Positions 25,691 to 35,368 of a stretch of 64,000 nt of DNA are shown piece after piece (within the stretch, counting starts at the first letter, position 1; every line of letters starts with the position of its first letter). The position numbers were made by a program, and so were the translations under genes. Origin of the DNA: Candidatus Marispirochaeta associata (GTDB lineage: Bacteria; Spirochaetota; Spirochaetia; JC444; Marispirochaetaceae); the NCBI GenBank assembly GCA_001749745.1, contig JWTM01000396.1, positions 62,001 through 126,000 of the forward strand, written 5' to 3'. The notes below the pieces were generated by a model, which saw only the letters and a program-made list of their open reading frames with translations, did no database searches and was not told the DNA's origin.

Positions 25691-26744
25691 GGGCTCCCCC
25701 CAGGTTGGAGACCATTCGGGAGAGGGCCCGGGAGGGATCGACCTCGCGGTTCAGGATCGAGTAGACCGTCTCGCAGATCGGGAGTTTGAGTTTTCGTTCG
25801 CCGATGATGCGGTGGATAAACTTGGCCGCCACCGCCCCCTCGGGCAAATAACCCACCGAAGAGATATTACCGATCAGATCCTCGAGGTTCTCGAATCGGT
25901 CGAGAATCCTGTCTTTGATGATCTCCCGGCCGAAGCGCCGGTTCCGTCCGTGCCGGGAACGGCAGGTTACGTCCAGGTCGCCGACTCCCGCAATGGAGGT
26001 GAAGGTCTCCGGATGGGTGGAGCCGAGGGCGGCGCCTAGGGTCTGTATCTCGTTCAGGCCGGCGGCGAGGAGCAGGGATTCGGTGTTGTCCCCGAAGGCG
26101 TCGGAGAACTCCATCAGCGCATCCAGCATGCCGAAGGCGAGGGCGATGACGTTCTTGGCGGCTCCGCAGGTCTGCACCCCGATGCTGTCGAGGGAGGAAA
26201 AAATCACCAGATTGCTGCCGCTCAGGAGCTGCCGGAAACGGATGGCGTTGGTACCGCTGGGACAGGCGGAGATCAAACCGGTCAGCTTGCCCCTGGCGAC
26301 CTCTTCCGCGTGACTGGGCCCGGAGATGTAGACAACCTTCTGTTTATAGAATCCGGGCAGGTAATCCTCAATCGCCTCGACCAGAAGCTTTGGACCCAAA
26401 TCTGCGGCGATGAATCCCTTGGTCACTACCGCAATATTGGTCTGTCCTTCTTGAATCCCTTCGATGCCGGTCAGCTGTTTGACGGCATTCAGGATGTAGA
26501 GGGAGGGGGTGGCGATGATCAAATACTCCTTCTCCGAAGCGGCCGCACGGATGTCGGTGGTGGCTTTCAAATTCTCCGGAAGATCGACCCCCATCAGAAA
26601 TCGGTGATTGGTCCGGTTCTGATTGATATCGTCCACCACATCCTGCATGAAGTCCCACATCTCTACCTGATGGCCTAATTCGGCTAATACCTTGCCGATT
26701 GCCGTGCCCCAGGCTCCGGCACTGATGATTCCAACCTGCTTCAT
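25674..26744 (-). CDS. gpsA: Glycerol-3-phosphate dehydrogenase [NAD(P)+]
   Basis: Makes sn-glycerol-3-phosphate for phospholipid synthesis from dihydroxyacetone phosphate. The 356-residue protein has the N-terminal Rossmann motif ISAGAWGTAIGKVLAELG, the VVTKGF catalytic loop near 108, SGPSHAEEVARG near 142, the catalytic Lys in AAKNVIALAFGMLDAL, and GVGDLDVTCRSRHGRNRRFG near 255. All match GpsA. It overlaps pepF by 4 bp (ATGA), so the two are co-transcribed on the minus strand. Confidence 0.95.
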   Translation of the reverse strand: MKQVGIISAGAWGTAIGKVLAELGHQVEMWDFMQDVVDDINQNRTNHRFLMGVDLPENLKATTDIRAAASEKEYLIIATPSLYILNAVKQLTGIEGIQEGQTNIAVVTKGFIAADLGPKLLVEAIEDYLPGFYKQKVVYISGPSHAEEVARGKLTGLISACPSGTNAIRFRQLLSGSNLVIFSSLDSIGVQTCGAAKNVIALAFGMLDALMEFSDAFGDNTESLLLAAGLNEIQTLGAALGSTHPETFTSIAGVGDLDVTCRSRHGRNRRFGREIIKDRILDRFENLEDLIGNISSVGYLPEGAVAAKFIHRIIGERKLKLPICETVYSILNREVDPSRALSRMVSNLGGALNAAE

Positions 26745-28555
26745 GCTTCAAACTCCTTAGCGTCGTTCTCAAATTGTTCGATCTGGCCGGCAATCACCGC
26801 AAGTCCGGACTGCCAGAACTCCTTTGTTTCGATGTCGAATCCCGAGCGACGGGTTAGCTCTACTGCGTCGAGTTTACCGGTAGCTTCCAGTACCTCTCTA
26901 TAGTGCCGGGGAAAATCGCCGGGGGTCTCGAGGTAGGCGCCGTAGAGCCCCAGTCCGAAGAGCAGGCCGAAGGCGTAGGGAAAATTATAGAAGGCGAGAT
27001 CCTGTCGGTAGTAGTGGCCCTTGACGGCCCACATGTAGGGATGGAGCCCCTCCGGATCGAGGGCATCCCCATAGCTCCGTTTCTGGGCCACCCTCATCAT
27101 CTCGCACAGCTCATTTGGACTCAGCTCGTGATCCCCGCGGCGCTGCATCAGTTCGCTCTCGAAGTAGAAACGACTCAGGATGTCGACGATTACCTGGGTC
27201 GAATCCTGCAGCGAGGCCTCGAGAAACTCCAGCCGGGCGGCGCCGTCCAGCAGCTGCAGGGCCTTATCGGTCACCAGGGTCTCGGCGAAGATCGAGGCGG
27301 TCTCGGCCAGGGTCATGGGGTAGTCCTGATGGATCGGGGAAAGATCCTTGACCAGATGATGATGATAGCCGTGCCCCAGCTCGTGGGCCAGGGTGGAGAC
27401 ATCCCGGGAGGACCCGGCGAAGTTGGCCAGAATCCGGCTCTCGCCCTGCTCGGGGAAGCTGATACAGTAGGCCCCGCCTACCTTGCCGCTCCGCGGTTCG
27501 GCATCGATCCAGGCCTGGGCGAAGGCCTTATCGGCGTAGGCTTTGAGATCCTCGGTAAAGGCGCCGAAATGGGTCGAGATAAAGGAACTGGCCTCGGCGA
27601 AGCTCCACTCTTTCGGTTCTCCCTCGCCTACTGGGGCGAAGAGATCGTAGAAAGCGAGCTTTTCAACCCCCAGAAGCCGCGCCTTCGTTTTCAGGTAGCG
27701 CCGGAAGGCCGGCAGGGACTCCTCCATGGCGTCGATGAGGGCGGATAGCACCGCCGGGGTGATCCGGGACTGTTTCAGCGACCGTTCGAGGGTCGTCGCA
27801 TAGTTTCGACGCTTATTGAGGGTGTCCGTAAAGCCTTTTACGCCGTTCAGCGCATGGCTCAAGGGGATCTCCATCTCCTGCCAGGCCTCCAATTCCAGTT
27901 CGAAGGCCCGTTTGCGGGTCTCCCGGTCCGGGGAGAAGGCGAGGGTGCGCAGCTGGGTTACGGTCTTCCGTTCGCCGGTTTCTCGATTCCAGACGCGCTC
28001 CAGGGTGGAGGAGACGCTCGACTGCAGTCTCGACCAGGCCTCGCCGCCGGAGCGGCTCAGATCGGCGGCCAGATCCTCCATTTCGGGACTCATCTGATGC
28101 TGCTGAAGCTCCAGCTCCTCCCGATAGAAGAGCTCGTACTCGGCCAGTTCCGGTCTGGATGTACAAAGGGCGCTAAAATCGGTAGCGATGTCGGCTAGAT
28201 TATTGCGAAATTCCGTCTCCACGCGCTTGAGCGGGAGGGCGGCCTCCTCCAGGGCGCCGATTTCTTGAGCGGCCAGGGGGTCGGTGGTATCGACGGAGTA
28301 GTTGACGTAGGCATAGGCGTAGAGGCTTTCGAAGCGGCTGCGGAGAAGATTTATCGCCTCGATGGTCTCTACGAGCCATGCGGCAGGATCCCTGTCCCGT
28401 GTCGCTTTGTCCCCGACAACCTTCCGGGCCGCAGCGGTCAGATTACTTAGATCCTGCTTGGCGTTTTTATAGTCGTCGGAATCGAGCCCCGGATAGATGG
28501 ATGTAAGATCCCAGCGGGGCGGCTGTCGCTCTGTATTGCTGCTGTTGTCTCTCAT
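26741..28555 (-). CDS. pepF: Oligoendopeptidase F (M3 family)
   Basis: A 604-residue zinc endopeptidase that cleaves short peptides. Zinc ligands are in STLAHELGHGYHH (HExGH) with the downstream glutamate in LAETASIFAE. The long helical N-terminal part (residues 1-200) and the C-terminal PYAFGLLFGLGLYG segment are typical of PepF/M3B. No signal peptide, so cytoplasmic. It precedes and overlaps gpsA on the same strand. Confidence 0.93.
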   Translation of the reverse strand: MRDNSSNTERQPPRWDLTSIYPGLDSDDYKNAKQDLSNLTAAARKVVGDKATRDRDPAAWLVETIEAINLLRSRFESLYAYAYVNYSVDTTDPLAAQEIGALEEAALPLKRVETEFRNNLADIATDFSALCTSRPELAEYELFYREELELQQHQMSPEMEDLAADLSRSGGEAWSRLQSSVSSTLERVWNRETGERKTVTQLRTLAFSPDRETRKRAFELELEAWQEMEIPLSHALNGVKGFTDTLNKRRNYATTLERSLKQSRITPAVLSALIDAMEESLPAFRRYLKTKARLLGVEKLAFYDLFAPVGEGEPKEWSFAEASSFISTHFGAFTEDLKAYADKAFAQAWIDAEPRSGKVGGAYCISFPEQGESRILANFAGSSRDVSTLAHELGHGYHHHLVKDLSPIHQDYPMTLAETASIFAETLVTDKALQLLDGAARLEFLEASLQDSTQVIVDILSRFYFESELMQRRGDHELSPNELCEMMRVAQKRSYGDALDPEGLHPYMWAVKGHYYRQDLAFYNFPYAFGLLFGLGLYGAYLETPGDFPRHYREVLEATGKLDAVELTRRSGFDIETKEFWQSGLAVIAGQIEQFENDAKEFEA

Positions 28556-28643
28556 TGCGGGTCATAATACAAGGTTACTGTGCATTTCTCAATCCGATGT
28601 GCTACTATGGTCTCTAAACCCAGTTTTTCAGGAGAACGTTCGC

Positions 28644-30209
28644 GTGAAGCTCCCCGCTGTACGCCGTCGGCCCTGCAGGCCGTTTCCCATATGTTTGTTC
28701 ATCCTTCTGTTCCACCTCATGCTGCTTCCCTTGACCGCCCAGGAGGGCGAGCCGGAGGAAGTACCCGCATCGGATGAGATTCCCGCACCGGAGGGCTTCG
28801 AGATTCCGAAACCGCCTCTGCTTTCGCAGAATCGTTCCCTACAGGGCAGCATCGACCTCGCCGGCGAGGTCCGTTATCAGACCTTCCGCTTCGAGGTGCC
28901 CGAGGATGCCCTGCGCACCGTTGTGAAGCTCTCCAACGCCAATGGCGATCTGGATCTCTTCGTGCGCTACGGCGGTGAAATCCTCGATTATTCCCGGGTC
29001 GACGCCAGCGCGGTAAGCGACGCTTACAACGAGGAGCTGGTCCTCTCCCGATTCGGCGAGGCCGGTCTCTGGCCGGGTGAATACTATGTGGATGTAGCCT
29101 ACAAACGTGAGCTTCCGCCCACCGAGGAGGGTAGGCCCATCCGCATTCTCGACTTCTCCATCTCCGTAGAGCACCAGCGGGCGCTGCCCAAAGAGCGCCT
29201 CGAGGCCGGCGACCGCGTCTCGGGGATTCTCCAGCCCGACGAAGGCATGATGAAGCTTTATGCGGTCGAGGTGAAGGAGTGGGACAGCGCCCTGCGCCTC
29301 GATATCGGGGATACCACCGGGGATGTCGACCTCTTCGTGGCCTACGAGAATCCGAACGTCAGTCCCGAGAGCGCCGATTTTAGCTCCGAGAGCCTCCTCG
29401 GTCGGGAATCCCTGGTGATCGATCAGCAGAGCTTTCCCCGACTTCAAGCGGGTACCTACTATGTCCTCCTAGTCGATCAGGTCTCCGACGTCTTCCCGGT
29501 GGTCTACACCCTCTGGACCTCCAAGGGAAGGGATGCTCCCGACGCTTTGCTCGATATTCCGCCCATTCCCGATCCCGACGATCCTCTCCAGCATGCTATC
29601 GGCGCCACCGCCGAGGTCATCGGCAGCGACGGGCGAGGATCCGGGTGCGTCGTCTCTCCCGAGGGGTACCTCCTGACCAATTGGCATGTCGTCCGGGACG
29701 GACAAAACAGGCCGGCGGATCCGGTCTACATCGCCTTTACCCTGAACCAGCGTAATCCTCCCAAGGAACTCTTCCGGGGACGGGTCGAGCGCTACGACGA
29801 GAAGCTCGATCTGGCCTTGATCAAGATCGAATCGGGCCGCTACGGTCAGCCTATTCCCGCAGGATACCGCTTCCCTGCCTTCAATCTCGGATACAGCGAG
29901 AAGGCCGTTATCGGTCAGCCGATTTCGATTCTCGGCTATCCCTCCAACGGGGGGATCGGCTCCCGGGCGTCGATTACCCTTACCCGGGGGATTATCTCCG
30001 GATTCGAGGCCTCTCCGGAAGGGACCTATCTTAAAACCGACGGAGAGATCTCCTTCGGCAACTCCGGGGGCGCGGTATTCGACGCCTTCGGGGAGCTCTT
30101 GGGGCTGCCCGCCTCGATCTCGAGCGACCGGGAGGGGAAGATCGGCTTTATTCTGCCGGTCACGATGATTCCTCCCTCGTGGCTGAAGATAATCGAGGGC
30201 AGCCACTAG
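28644..30209 (+). CDS. Exported trypsin-like serine protease with two PPC-like domains
   Basis: About 521 residues, starting at GTG 28644, 8 nt after AGGAGA (28630-28635); the open frame from 28497 is an extension through the pepF region. An Arg-rich N-terminus followed by FPICLFILLFHLMLLPLTAQ is a signal sequence. Two beta-rich modules (residues about 60-180 and 190-290) carry the pattern GDLDLFVRYG and GDVDLFVAYENPN typical of bacterial pre-peptidase C-terminal (PPC) domains. The protease domain has His in LTNWHVVRDG, Asp in KLDLALIKI and Ser in ISFGNSGGAVFDAFG, as in DegP. There is no PDZ domain. It is adjacent to and likely co-transcribed with the M20 peptidase. Confidence 0.88.
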   Translation: MKLPAVRRRPCRPFPICLFILLFHLMLLPLTAQEGEPEEVPASDEIPAPEGFEIPKPPLLSQNRSLQGSIDLAGEVRYQTFRFEVPEDALRTVVKLSNANGDLDLFVRYGGEILDYSRVDASAVSDAYNEELVLSRFGEAGLWPGEYYVDVAYKRELPPTEEGRPIRILDFSISVEHQRALPKERLEAGDRVSGILQPDEGMMKLYAVEVKEWDSALRLDIGDTTGDVDLFVAYENPNVSPESADFSSESLLGRESLVIDQQSFPRLQAGTYYVLLVDQVSDVFPVVYTLWTSKGRDAPDALLDIPPIPDPDDPLQHAIGATAEVIGSDGRGSGCVVSPEGYLLTNWHVVRDGQNRPADPVYIAFTLNQRNPPKELFRGRVERYDEKLDLALIKIESGRYGQPIPAGYRFPAFNLGYSEKAVIGQPISILGYPSNGGIGSRASITLTRGIISGFEASPEGTYLKTDGEISFGNSGGAVFDAFGELLGLPASISSDREGKIGFILPVTMIPPSWLKIIEGSH

Positions 30210-31559
30210 GTGGAATCCCGGGCCGCCGTCTCCCTCCTGCGTGAGCTCATCCGGAATGCCTGCGTCAACGACGGTAGCGGCTGTAACGAGAGCCGTTCGG
30301 TTCGCAGTTTGAATGAGTTTTTCGCCTCCGCCGGATTAAAGGGTGAGGTGTTGGCCAAGGCTCCCGGCCGGGATAACCTGATCCTGCGTATCCCCGGGAC
30401 AGATCCTGAGGCCCCCTCACTCGCCTTTATGGGACATACCGATGTAGTACCCGCCCGGAGCGAGGAGTGGCGTCGGGATCCCTTCGCCGCCGAGCTTGTG
30501 GACGGAGAAATCTGGGGCCGCGGTGCGGTGGATATGCTTAACATGACCGCGGCTCAAGCCGCCGGATTCGCCGCGGCCGCGGCGGCGGGAAGCTATCCGG
30601 GCGATCTTCTCTATCTGGCCCTGGCCGATGAGGAGGCCTCCGGTCTCTACGGCGCCGCCTGGCTGACCGAGGAGCACTGGGAGAAGGTCCGCTGCGACTA
30701 CATGGTATCCGAGATCGGCGGCTTCTTCCTCGACGGTTACCTGGGTAAGCGGGCGGCAATCGGTGTGGGCGAGAAGGGGGTGGCCTGGATTCGGATAAGC
30801 AGTTCGGGTCTTCCCGGCCACGGCAGCATGCCCTTCGGCAGCCGCAATGCGGTAGAAGAGCTCCTGCGGGCGGCGGCTGCGGTCAGTCGGATGAAAGCGC
30901 CGGTGGTGCTCTCTTCCCTCTACAAGGGGATGGCCGCAGCCTGCGCAGCCAGCCCCGGGGAGGCTCGAAGACTCTCGTCGCCCTGGCAGCGGGATCGGGC
31001 TCTGAAGGAGATGTTTAGCTCTAGTCCGGGAACCGCCCGCTTCCTCGACGCTGCCTCGCGGCTGACTGTTTCAGTCGGCCGGATCAGCGGCGGCGAGAAG
31101 ATCAATATGATCCCGGAGCGAGCGGTCCTGGAACTCGATCTGCGCATTCCCCCGGGGATAGATTTCGATTCTTATCTTGAGGTCCTGCGCCGGGAGGTCA
31201 AAAAGAGCGCTTCCGGGGCGGAAGTTGAGATTCTTGAGTATTTCCCCGCCACAGTGTCGCCGACGAAGAGCCCTCTGGTTACAGCCAGTAGAGAGCTCTT
31301 GCAGCGGCATCTCCCGCAGGCCGATCTGCAGCCGATCTTGATTAGCGGCGCGTCCGACGGCCGCTTCTGGCGCAAGAAAGGGACGGCGGTCTACGGATTC
31401 TCCCTCTTCGACGAGGAGATGAGTATGGACCGCTTCTCTACTATGATCCACGGGCGGGATGAGCGGATCTCGGTCGATAGTATGGAACGCTCGTTCGACT
31501 ATTTTAGTCGCTTGCCGGAAGCCTTCTTCCGGCAGTGGCGGCGAGAAGTAAAGGGATAA
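30210..31559 (+). CDS. M20-family metallopeptidase (acetylornithine deacetylase/succinyl-diaminopimelate desuccinylase-like)
   Basis: A 449-residue zinc amidohydrolase. Metal-site segments: FMGHTDVVPA (His, Asp near 75), WGRGAVDMLN (bridging Asp near 105), ALADEEASG (Glu pair near 140), and the His in TMIHGRDERIS near the end; the dimerisation domain lies between residues about 190 and 320. The GTG start follows the protease stop directly. Specificity could be peptide, acetyl- or succinyl-amino acids; not determinable here. It ends 3 bp from a convergent gene. Confidence 0.9.
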   Translation: MESRAAVSLLRELIRNACVNDGSGCNESRSVRSLNEFFASAGLKGEVLAKAPGRDNLILRIPGTDPEAPSLAFMGHTDVVPARSEEWRRDPFAAELVDGEIWGRGAVDMLNMTAAQAAGFAAAAAAGSYPGDLLYLALADEEASGLYGAAWLTEEHWEKVRCDYMVSEIGGFFLDGYLGKRAAIGVGEKGVAWIRISSSGLPGHGSMPFGSRNAVEELLRAAAAVSRMKAPVVLSSLYKGMAAACAASPGEARRLSSPWQRDRALKEMFSSSPGTARFLDAASRLTVSVGRISGGEKINMIPERAVLELDLRIPPGIDFDSYLEVLRREVKKSASGAEVEILEYFPATVSPTKSPLVTASRELLQRHLPQADLQPILISGASDGRFWRKKGTAVYGFSLFDEEMSMDRFSTMIHGRDERISVDSMERSFDYFSRLPEAFFRQWRREVKG

Positions 31560-31561
31560 GC

Positions 31562-32146
31562 CTAAGCGAAGAGACTCTTCAGCTGATCCTTGGCCTGCTT
31601 CAGCGCGTCGCCGTACTGGGCTTCGAGCCGACCGAGATGCTGTTTAAGAGCCTTGCTAAACTCCGGATCCTGGCTGGGCGAGAGTTTGACCTGACTCCCA
31701 AGCTGCCGGGCCATCTCCTGTTCCCGCTCTCGCAAGCGCGGGGCGAACTGATTCTCCAGAGCCTCTATGATCTGTTCCTGGTTATGCAGATACTGTTCGA
31801 AGAACTCATTTATCTGCTGAAAGAGGTGCGCTACCTGACGTTTCTCGCCGGTAAGGGCGATAAAGCCCTCCTCGAGCCGCTCGGTCTTCTCTTTAAACTC
31901 CTCGGTCTGGGGAAGAGTCAGGTTGGCAGCCAGGGTCGCGAAGCAGCCCTCCTTGAGCCAGCCGGCCTCCTTGCCCTTCCGCTCCTTTAAAGCCGAGGCG
32001 AGCGCTTGGGCATCGATTTCTCCGGCGAGGAGCCGTCCGGCCAGGCGCTGTCCCTCTTCTCCCACCGTATGGGCTGCAAGGCTCTCTTTGTCTACCTTAA
32101 TCTCTTTCGTTCGCTCGAGGGCTATCTCTAACGCTGATTTAATCAT
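31562..32146 (-). CDS. Hypothetical helical/coiled-coil protein
   Basis: A 194-residue, strongly charged (Glu, Lys, Gln, Arg) protein with no hydrophobic segment. The sequence from about residue 70 onward is predicted helical with heptad-like spacing (QEMARQLGSQVKLSPSQDPEFSKALKQHL). I do not recognise the family. It stands alone on the minus strand, 44 bp from the aminotransferase, and has no nearby functional partner. Its position and full-length open frame make it a real gene, but no role is proposed. Confidence 0.65.
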   Translation of the reverse strand: MIKSALEIALERTKEIKVDKESLAAHTVGEEGQRLAGRLLAGEIDAQALASALKERKGKEAGWLKEGCFATLAANLTLPQTEEFKEKTERLEEGFIALTGEKRQVAHLFQQINEFFEQYLHNQEQIIEALENQFAPRLREREQEMARQLGSQVKLSPSQDPEFSKALKQHLGRLEAQYGDALKQAKDQLKSLFA

Positions 32147-32189
32147 CCTATTCTCCCGTGCTTAATCTACCGAAGCCTGTCCCTATAAA

Positions 32190-33488
32190 TCAAGTACCGG
32201 TATAGCTTCGGACGGCGTCGGCAATCTCTTTCCAGGTTTTGCGTCGCAGCTGGTCGTCGCTTTCGAGCAGGGTCGCCCGAAATCCCGGCAGGTCGCAGCA
32301 GAATCCGGAGAGGGGTACGACACAGATGCCGGCGGCTGCGAGCAGATAGTAGACAAAGCGTTTGTCCGCCGGCTGCCCGGGGAGGATCTGCTTCAGGTAG
32401 CCATCGATTTCCGCAGATTCGATCTTGAGTTCCTGATGTTCGTTCAATACGCCCTCATCGAAGACGGCAGTCAAGTAGAAGGCCCCCCGAGGTTTGATGA
32501 CCGAGAGCCCGGGAACGGCGTTCAGGATTTCCGCCGCCTCCTCCGCGCGACGGGCGTAGGTCCTGTTGCGCTCGGTCAGGTGTTCCGCATAGCGGGGATC
32601 GGAGAAGACCTTCGGTATCGAGAGCTGCGGAAGGGTCGTTGAGCAGACCTCCAGCCGCTTCGCGTCGAGGATACTGGTTATGTAGCGGGCGAATTCCGGA
32701 TCCCGCTCCTGATTGTAGACCTCTATCCAGCCGCAACGAGCTCCCGGCCAGGGGTACTCTTTCGAGATGCTCCTTAAAGCCATGCCGGGGACGCCGTCGA
32801 TTAGATCGCTTAGGGGATTGGCGGCGACGGGATCGTAGATGATATTGGCATAGGTCTCGTCGGCGATAAGGAAAAGATCGTGACGACGGGCGATATCGAT
32901 CATCGCCAGAATCGTCTCTTTCGGGTAGACCGCCCCGGTGGGATTATCGGGATTGATCAAGAGGAGTCCGGCGATGGAGGGGTTGTAATGGACCTTCTTC
33001 TCGATGTCGTCTATATCCGGCATCCAGTTGTTGGCGGGATCGAGTCGGTAGGTGAGGTGTTCATACCCGGAGTGGGAGGCCTCGGCCGACGAGAGGGTGG
33101 AGTAGGCGGGGGAGGGGCCGAGAACCCGGGCCTCCCGTTTCAGGTAGCCGAATATGCGGGCCACCGCATCGCCAAGGCCGTTAAAAAAGTAGATATCCTC
33201 CGCACCGATCTGGGCGCCCCCCCGAGCGCTGATTCTCTCGGCTAAGAACTCCCGGGTGGCGAGCTCTCCCTGACTGGCGGTGTAGCGGTAGCTGCAGGGA
33301 TCCGAGGCCAGTTCGACCACGATCTCCCGGATCCAGTCGGGCACGGATTCCCCTTTTTGTACCGGATCGCCGATGTTCTCGAAAACCACCGGCTTGCCGG
33401 CAGCCTGGATGCGATGGGCAACCTCGACGATCTCTCTGATTTCGTAGCGCAGCTCACCGGCGCCGTCCCAGACGATGGGTCTTCTCAT
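32190..33488 (-). CDS. PLP-dependent aminotransferase, class I/II
   Basis: A 432-residue aminotransferase of the AspC/AlaA-like fold type I. PLP Lys is in SISKEYPWPGARCGW near 257; LINPDNPTGAVYP near 182 and ADETYANIIYD near 214 are the usual cofactor-contact motifs. Length is normal. It is most like alanine- or aromatic/branched-chain aminotransferases, but substrate cannot be fixed. It is downstream of the SEC-C protein and the LacI regulator on the same strand. Confidence 0.9.
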   Translation of the reverse strand: MRRPIVWDGAGELRYEIREIVEVAHRIQAAGKPVVFENIGDPVQKGESVPDWIREIVVELASDPCSYRYTASQGELATREFLAERISARGGAQIGAEDIYFFNGLGDAVARIFGYLKREARVLGPSPAYSTLSSAEASHSGYEHLTYRLDPANNWMPDIDDIEKKVHYNPSIAGLLLINPDNPTGAVYPKETILAMIDIARRHDLFLIADETYANIIYDPVAANPLSDLIDGVPGMALRSISKEYPWPGARCGWIEVYNQERDPEFARYITSILDAKRLEVCSTTLPQLSIPKVFSDPRYAEHLTERNRTYARRAEEAAEILNAVPGLSVIKPRGAFYLTAVFDEGVLNEHQELKIESAEIDGYLKQILPGQPADKRFVYYLLAAAGICVVPLSGFCCDLPGFRATLLESDDQLRRKTWKEIADAVRSYTGT

Positions 33489-33503
33489 ACAATCCTCCTT
33501 TCT

Positions 33504-34163
33504 TTAGGAACCGTGGCAGTGCTTGTACTTCTTTCCGCTGCCGCAGGGGCAGGGATCGTTGCGGCCCGCCTGACCACCCCTGTTCTGAAGGGAGGCGCGC
33601 TGCAGGTGGAGAAAGAAGTAGTTCCTCAGGGCGGCGAGGTTTTCCGGCATTTCATCGGCGATGCGCTTTAGTCGTGCCGTGTGGGTTTCATCCTGCTCCG
33701 TCGATTCGAAGTAGTCCGGCCGGGCGCAGTAGGCGATGGGACTCATCAGGGTCACGAAGTCGTCGTCGAACTCCTCAGTCTCTACCCCGGTAATCCTCAA
33801 ACCCCTGATAAACCCTTCCGACCAGGAGGCGATCCGTTTCCGTTCCTCCGGCGAGGCATTCTCCGGAATCGTAAAGAGCAGGCTGAAGCGGCTCTCGCTG
33901 ATTGAGGCCACCACGCCGTTATAGGCGAGGACTGCGGTGTCGAGAAACTCTTTGGCCTGTTCCCGGCTGGAGAACTCAGGCTCGCTCGTATCCATGTTGT
34001 AGAGGGTGCGGATCCAGGTATTGGGAACCGACGGCTTGGGCGAAATGGATACTGCGCTCAATGCACCGTGGATTCCGTCCTGATCCAGCGGGGCGGGGCA
34101 GATCTCCGATAGAATGGCGTAGATCCGGTTCAGTTGTGTCTCAAGCTGGCTCTGCATTGTCAT
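33504..34163 (-). CDS. SEC-C motif protein
   Basis: A 219-residue protein ending in [18 protein letters not shown], the SEC-C zinc-binding motif first described at the SecA C-terminus, where it contacts SecB and ribosomes. The preceding 195 residues are an unrecognised mixed-helical domain without membrane segments. SEC-C tails are carried by many unrelated proteins, so no secretion role is implied. It lies between the LacI gene (11 bp upstream) and the aminotransferase. Confidence 0.8.
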   Translation of the reverse strand: MTMQSQLETQLNRIYAILSEICPAPLDQDGIHGALSAVSISPKPSVPNTWIRTLYNMDTSEPEFSSREQAKEFLDTAVLAYNGVVASISESRFSLLFTIPENASPEERKRIASWSEGFIRGLRITGVETEEFDDDFVTLMSPIAYCARPDYFESTEQDETHTARLKRIADEMPENLAALRNYFFLHLQRASLQNRGGQAGRNDPCPCGSGKKYKHCHGS

Positions 34164-34174
34164 GCTCCTCTCTA

Positions 34175-35275
34175 TTACAATCCGCTCTGCAAGGCCGACA
34201 GCAGGGCGAAGTTCTCCTCATCTCCCAGGCTGGAACCGATCACTATCCGTTGCGAGACCGGGGGCAGCGGGGAGGGGAGGCGGCCGTATTCCAGATAGTG
34301 TTCCAGCACCTTAACCGCAAAGTAGCCCTGCAGCAAGGGGTGCTGATCGATGGCTGCCGTAAAAGCGTGACTCCGCAGATAGATCGCCGTCCGCGGGGAG
34401 AGGCCGTGAACAAGACTAATGTAGCGGTTCTCCAGGCCCCGCCGCAGGATAAGATCGCCGAGGATATCGTGCATACCGCTGATACTATAGATACCCTGAA
34501 GCTCATCCCCGCCGTCGGCCAGGTGTGCCTCCAGTTCGTCCGCGATCTCCCTTTGGTCCCGGTCGGCGGCAAAACTCATCACCTGATGATCCAGTTCGGG
34601 AAAGTGGAGCGAGAGATAGGATACGAACTGAAGCAGCCGCTCTTCGTTTACGTGGGCGCCTGCCAGGGCATGACCGGAGTCCACCGGATTATGGATTACC
34701 AGCACCCGGCCGGGGCGTCGAATGGTCTTGCCCATAAACTCAGCGGCGATTCTGCCGCCCTCGCCGTAGTCCGGCCCGACGCAGCAGAGCCGGGCGGTCT
34801 CCGGCGCATCTATGTTCAGCGTGATGTAAGGCACCGCATGATGATCGAGGAATCCGAAGATGCGACCCATATCATATTCGGGATTGTTCACCACAGCCGC
34901 CGCATCGAGCCCGTCGGCCAAGCTCTGGTTTAATCGGCGTATATAGGCGGCCGTATTCCGCGCTTCGATAGTCCGGTGAAAGGCCTCGAAGCCGTACTGC
35001 CCGAGTTGACGGGATGCGAGAGCGACCCCGGCGCCGACCCGGCCCCAGAAAAATTCGGGGGCAGCCGAGGAGAAGAGAGTAATCTGCCGTTGCACAGCCC
35101 GTGAAAGAGCCTGAGCCCGCCGGTCGGGCCGGTAGCCGACTTCGGCCGCATAATTCCGTATCTGGGCTTTCGTTCTCTCGGCGACCTTGTCCGAATCGGC
35201 GAAGCTGCGCTGCACCGTCCGCAGGGAAAGTCCGAGGGCTTCGGCAATGCCTTGTTGGGTGATTCTCCGCTCCAT
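34175..35275 (-). CDS. LacI-family transcriptional regulator
   Basis: A 366-residue repressor. The N-terminal helix-turn-helix is [21 protein letters not shown] with the hinge [12 protein letters not shown]; the rest is the periplasmic-binding-protein-like sensor domain for a sugar or related ligand. Start ATG 35275 (the longer ORF start at 35326 precedes the promoter). A TATACT -10 lies only 9 nt upstream, so the leader is very short. A LacI-type palindromic site lies 55 bp upstream of the start (35330-35349), consistent with autoregulation and with control of the divergent gene. The sugar is unknown. Confidence 0.9.
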   Translation of the reverse strand: MERRITQQGIAEALGLSLRTVQRSFADSDKVAERTKAQIRNYAAEVGYRPDRRAQALSRAVQRQITLFSSAAPEFFWGRVGAGVALASRQLGQYGFEAFHRTIEARNTAAYIRRLNQSLADGLDAAAVVNNPEYDMGRIFGFLDHHAVPYITLNIDAPETARLCCVGPDYGEGGRIAAEFMGKTIRRPGRVLVIHNPVDSGHALAGAHVNEERLLQFVSYLSLHFPELDHQVMSFAADRDQREIADELEAHLADGGDELQGIYSISGMHDILGDLILRRGLENRYISLVHGLSPRTAIYLRSHAFTAAIDQHPLLQGYFAVKVLEHYLEYGRLPSPLPPVSQRIVIGSSLGDEENFALLSALQSGL

Positions 35276-35284
35276 TCCGCCCTC

Positions 35285-35313
35285 AGTATAACGGCAATAA
35301 TTCCGCCGGGGCA
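35285..35313 (-). promoter_or_regulatory. Promoter of the lacI-family gene
   Basis: -35 TTGCCC (about 35314-35309), 18-bp spacer, -10 TATACT (35290-35285) on the minus strand. The start codon is 9 nt after the -10, leaving a leader of only 2-3 nt. Confidence 0.4.
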
Positions 35314-35329
35314 AGATGAGGAGCAATTA

Positions 35330-35349
35330 AATGTCGTACGTGCGACATT
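35330..35349. promoter_or_regulatory. Candidate LacI-type operator
   Basis: AATGTCG and CGACATT are perfect 7-bp inverted arms separated by TACGTG, giving a central CG as in LacI-family operators. It sits between the divergent lacI-family gene and the DUF454 gene. Confidence 0.6.
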
Positions 35350-35368
35350 GTGCGGGCACTTGTACGCA

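Noticed and set aside
26903..27748. Plus-strand open frame (281 codons) opposite pepF
   Set aside because: Antisense shadow of pepF with no recognisable fold.
33902..34933. Plus-strand open frame (343 codons) opposite the lacI-family gene
   Set aside because: It is antisense to a gene with clear helix-turn-helix and sensor domain and has an Arg/Gly-rich, unnatural composition.
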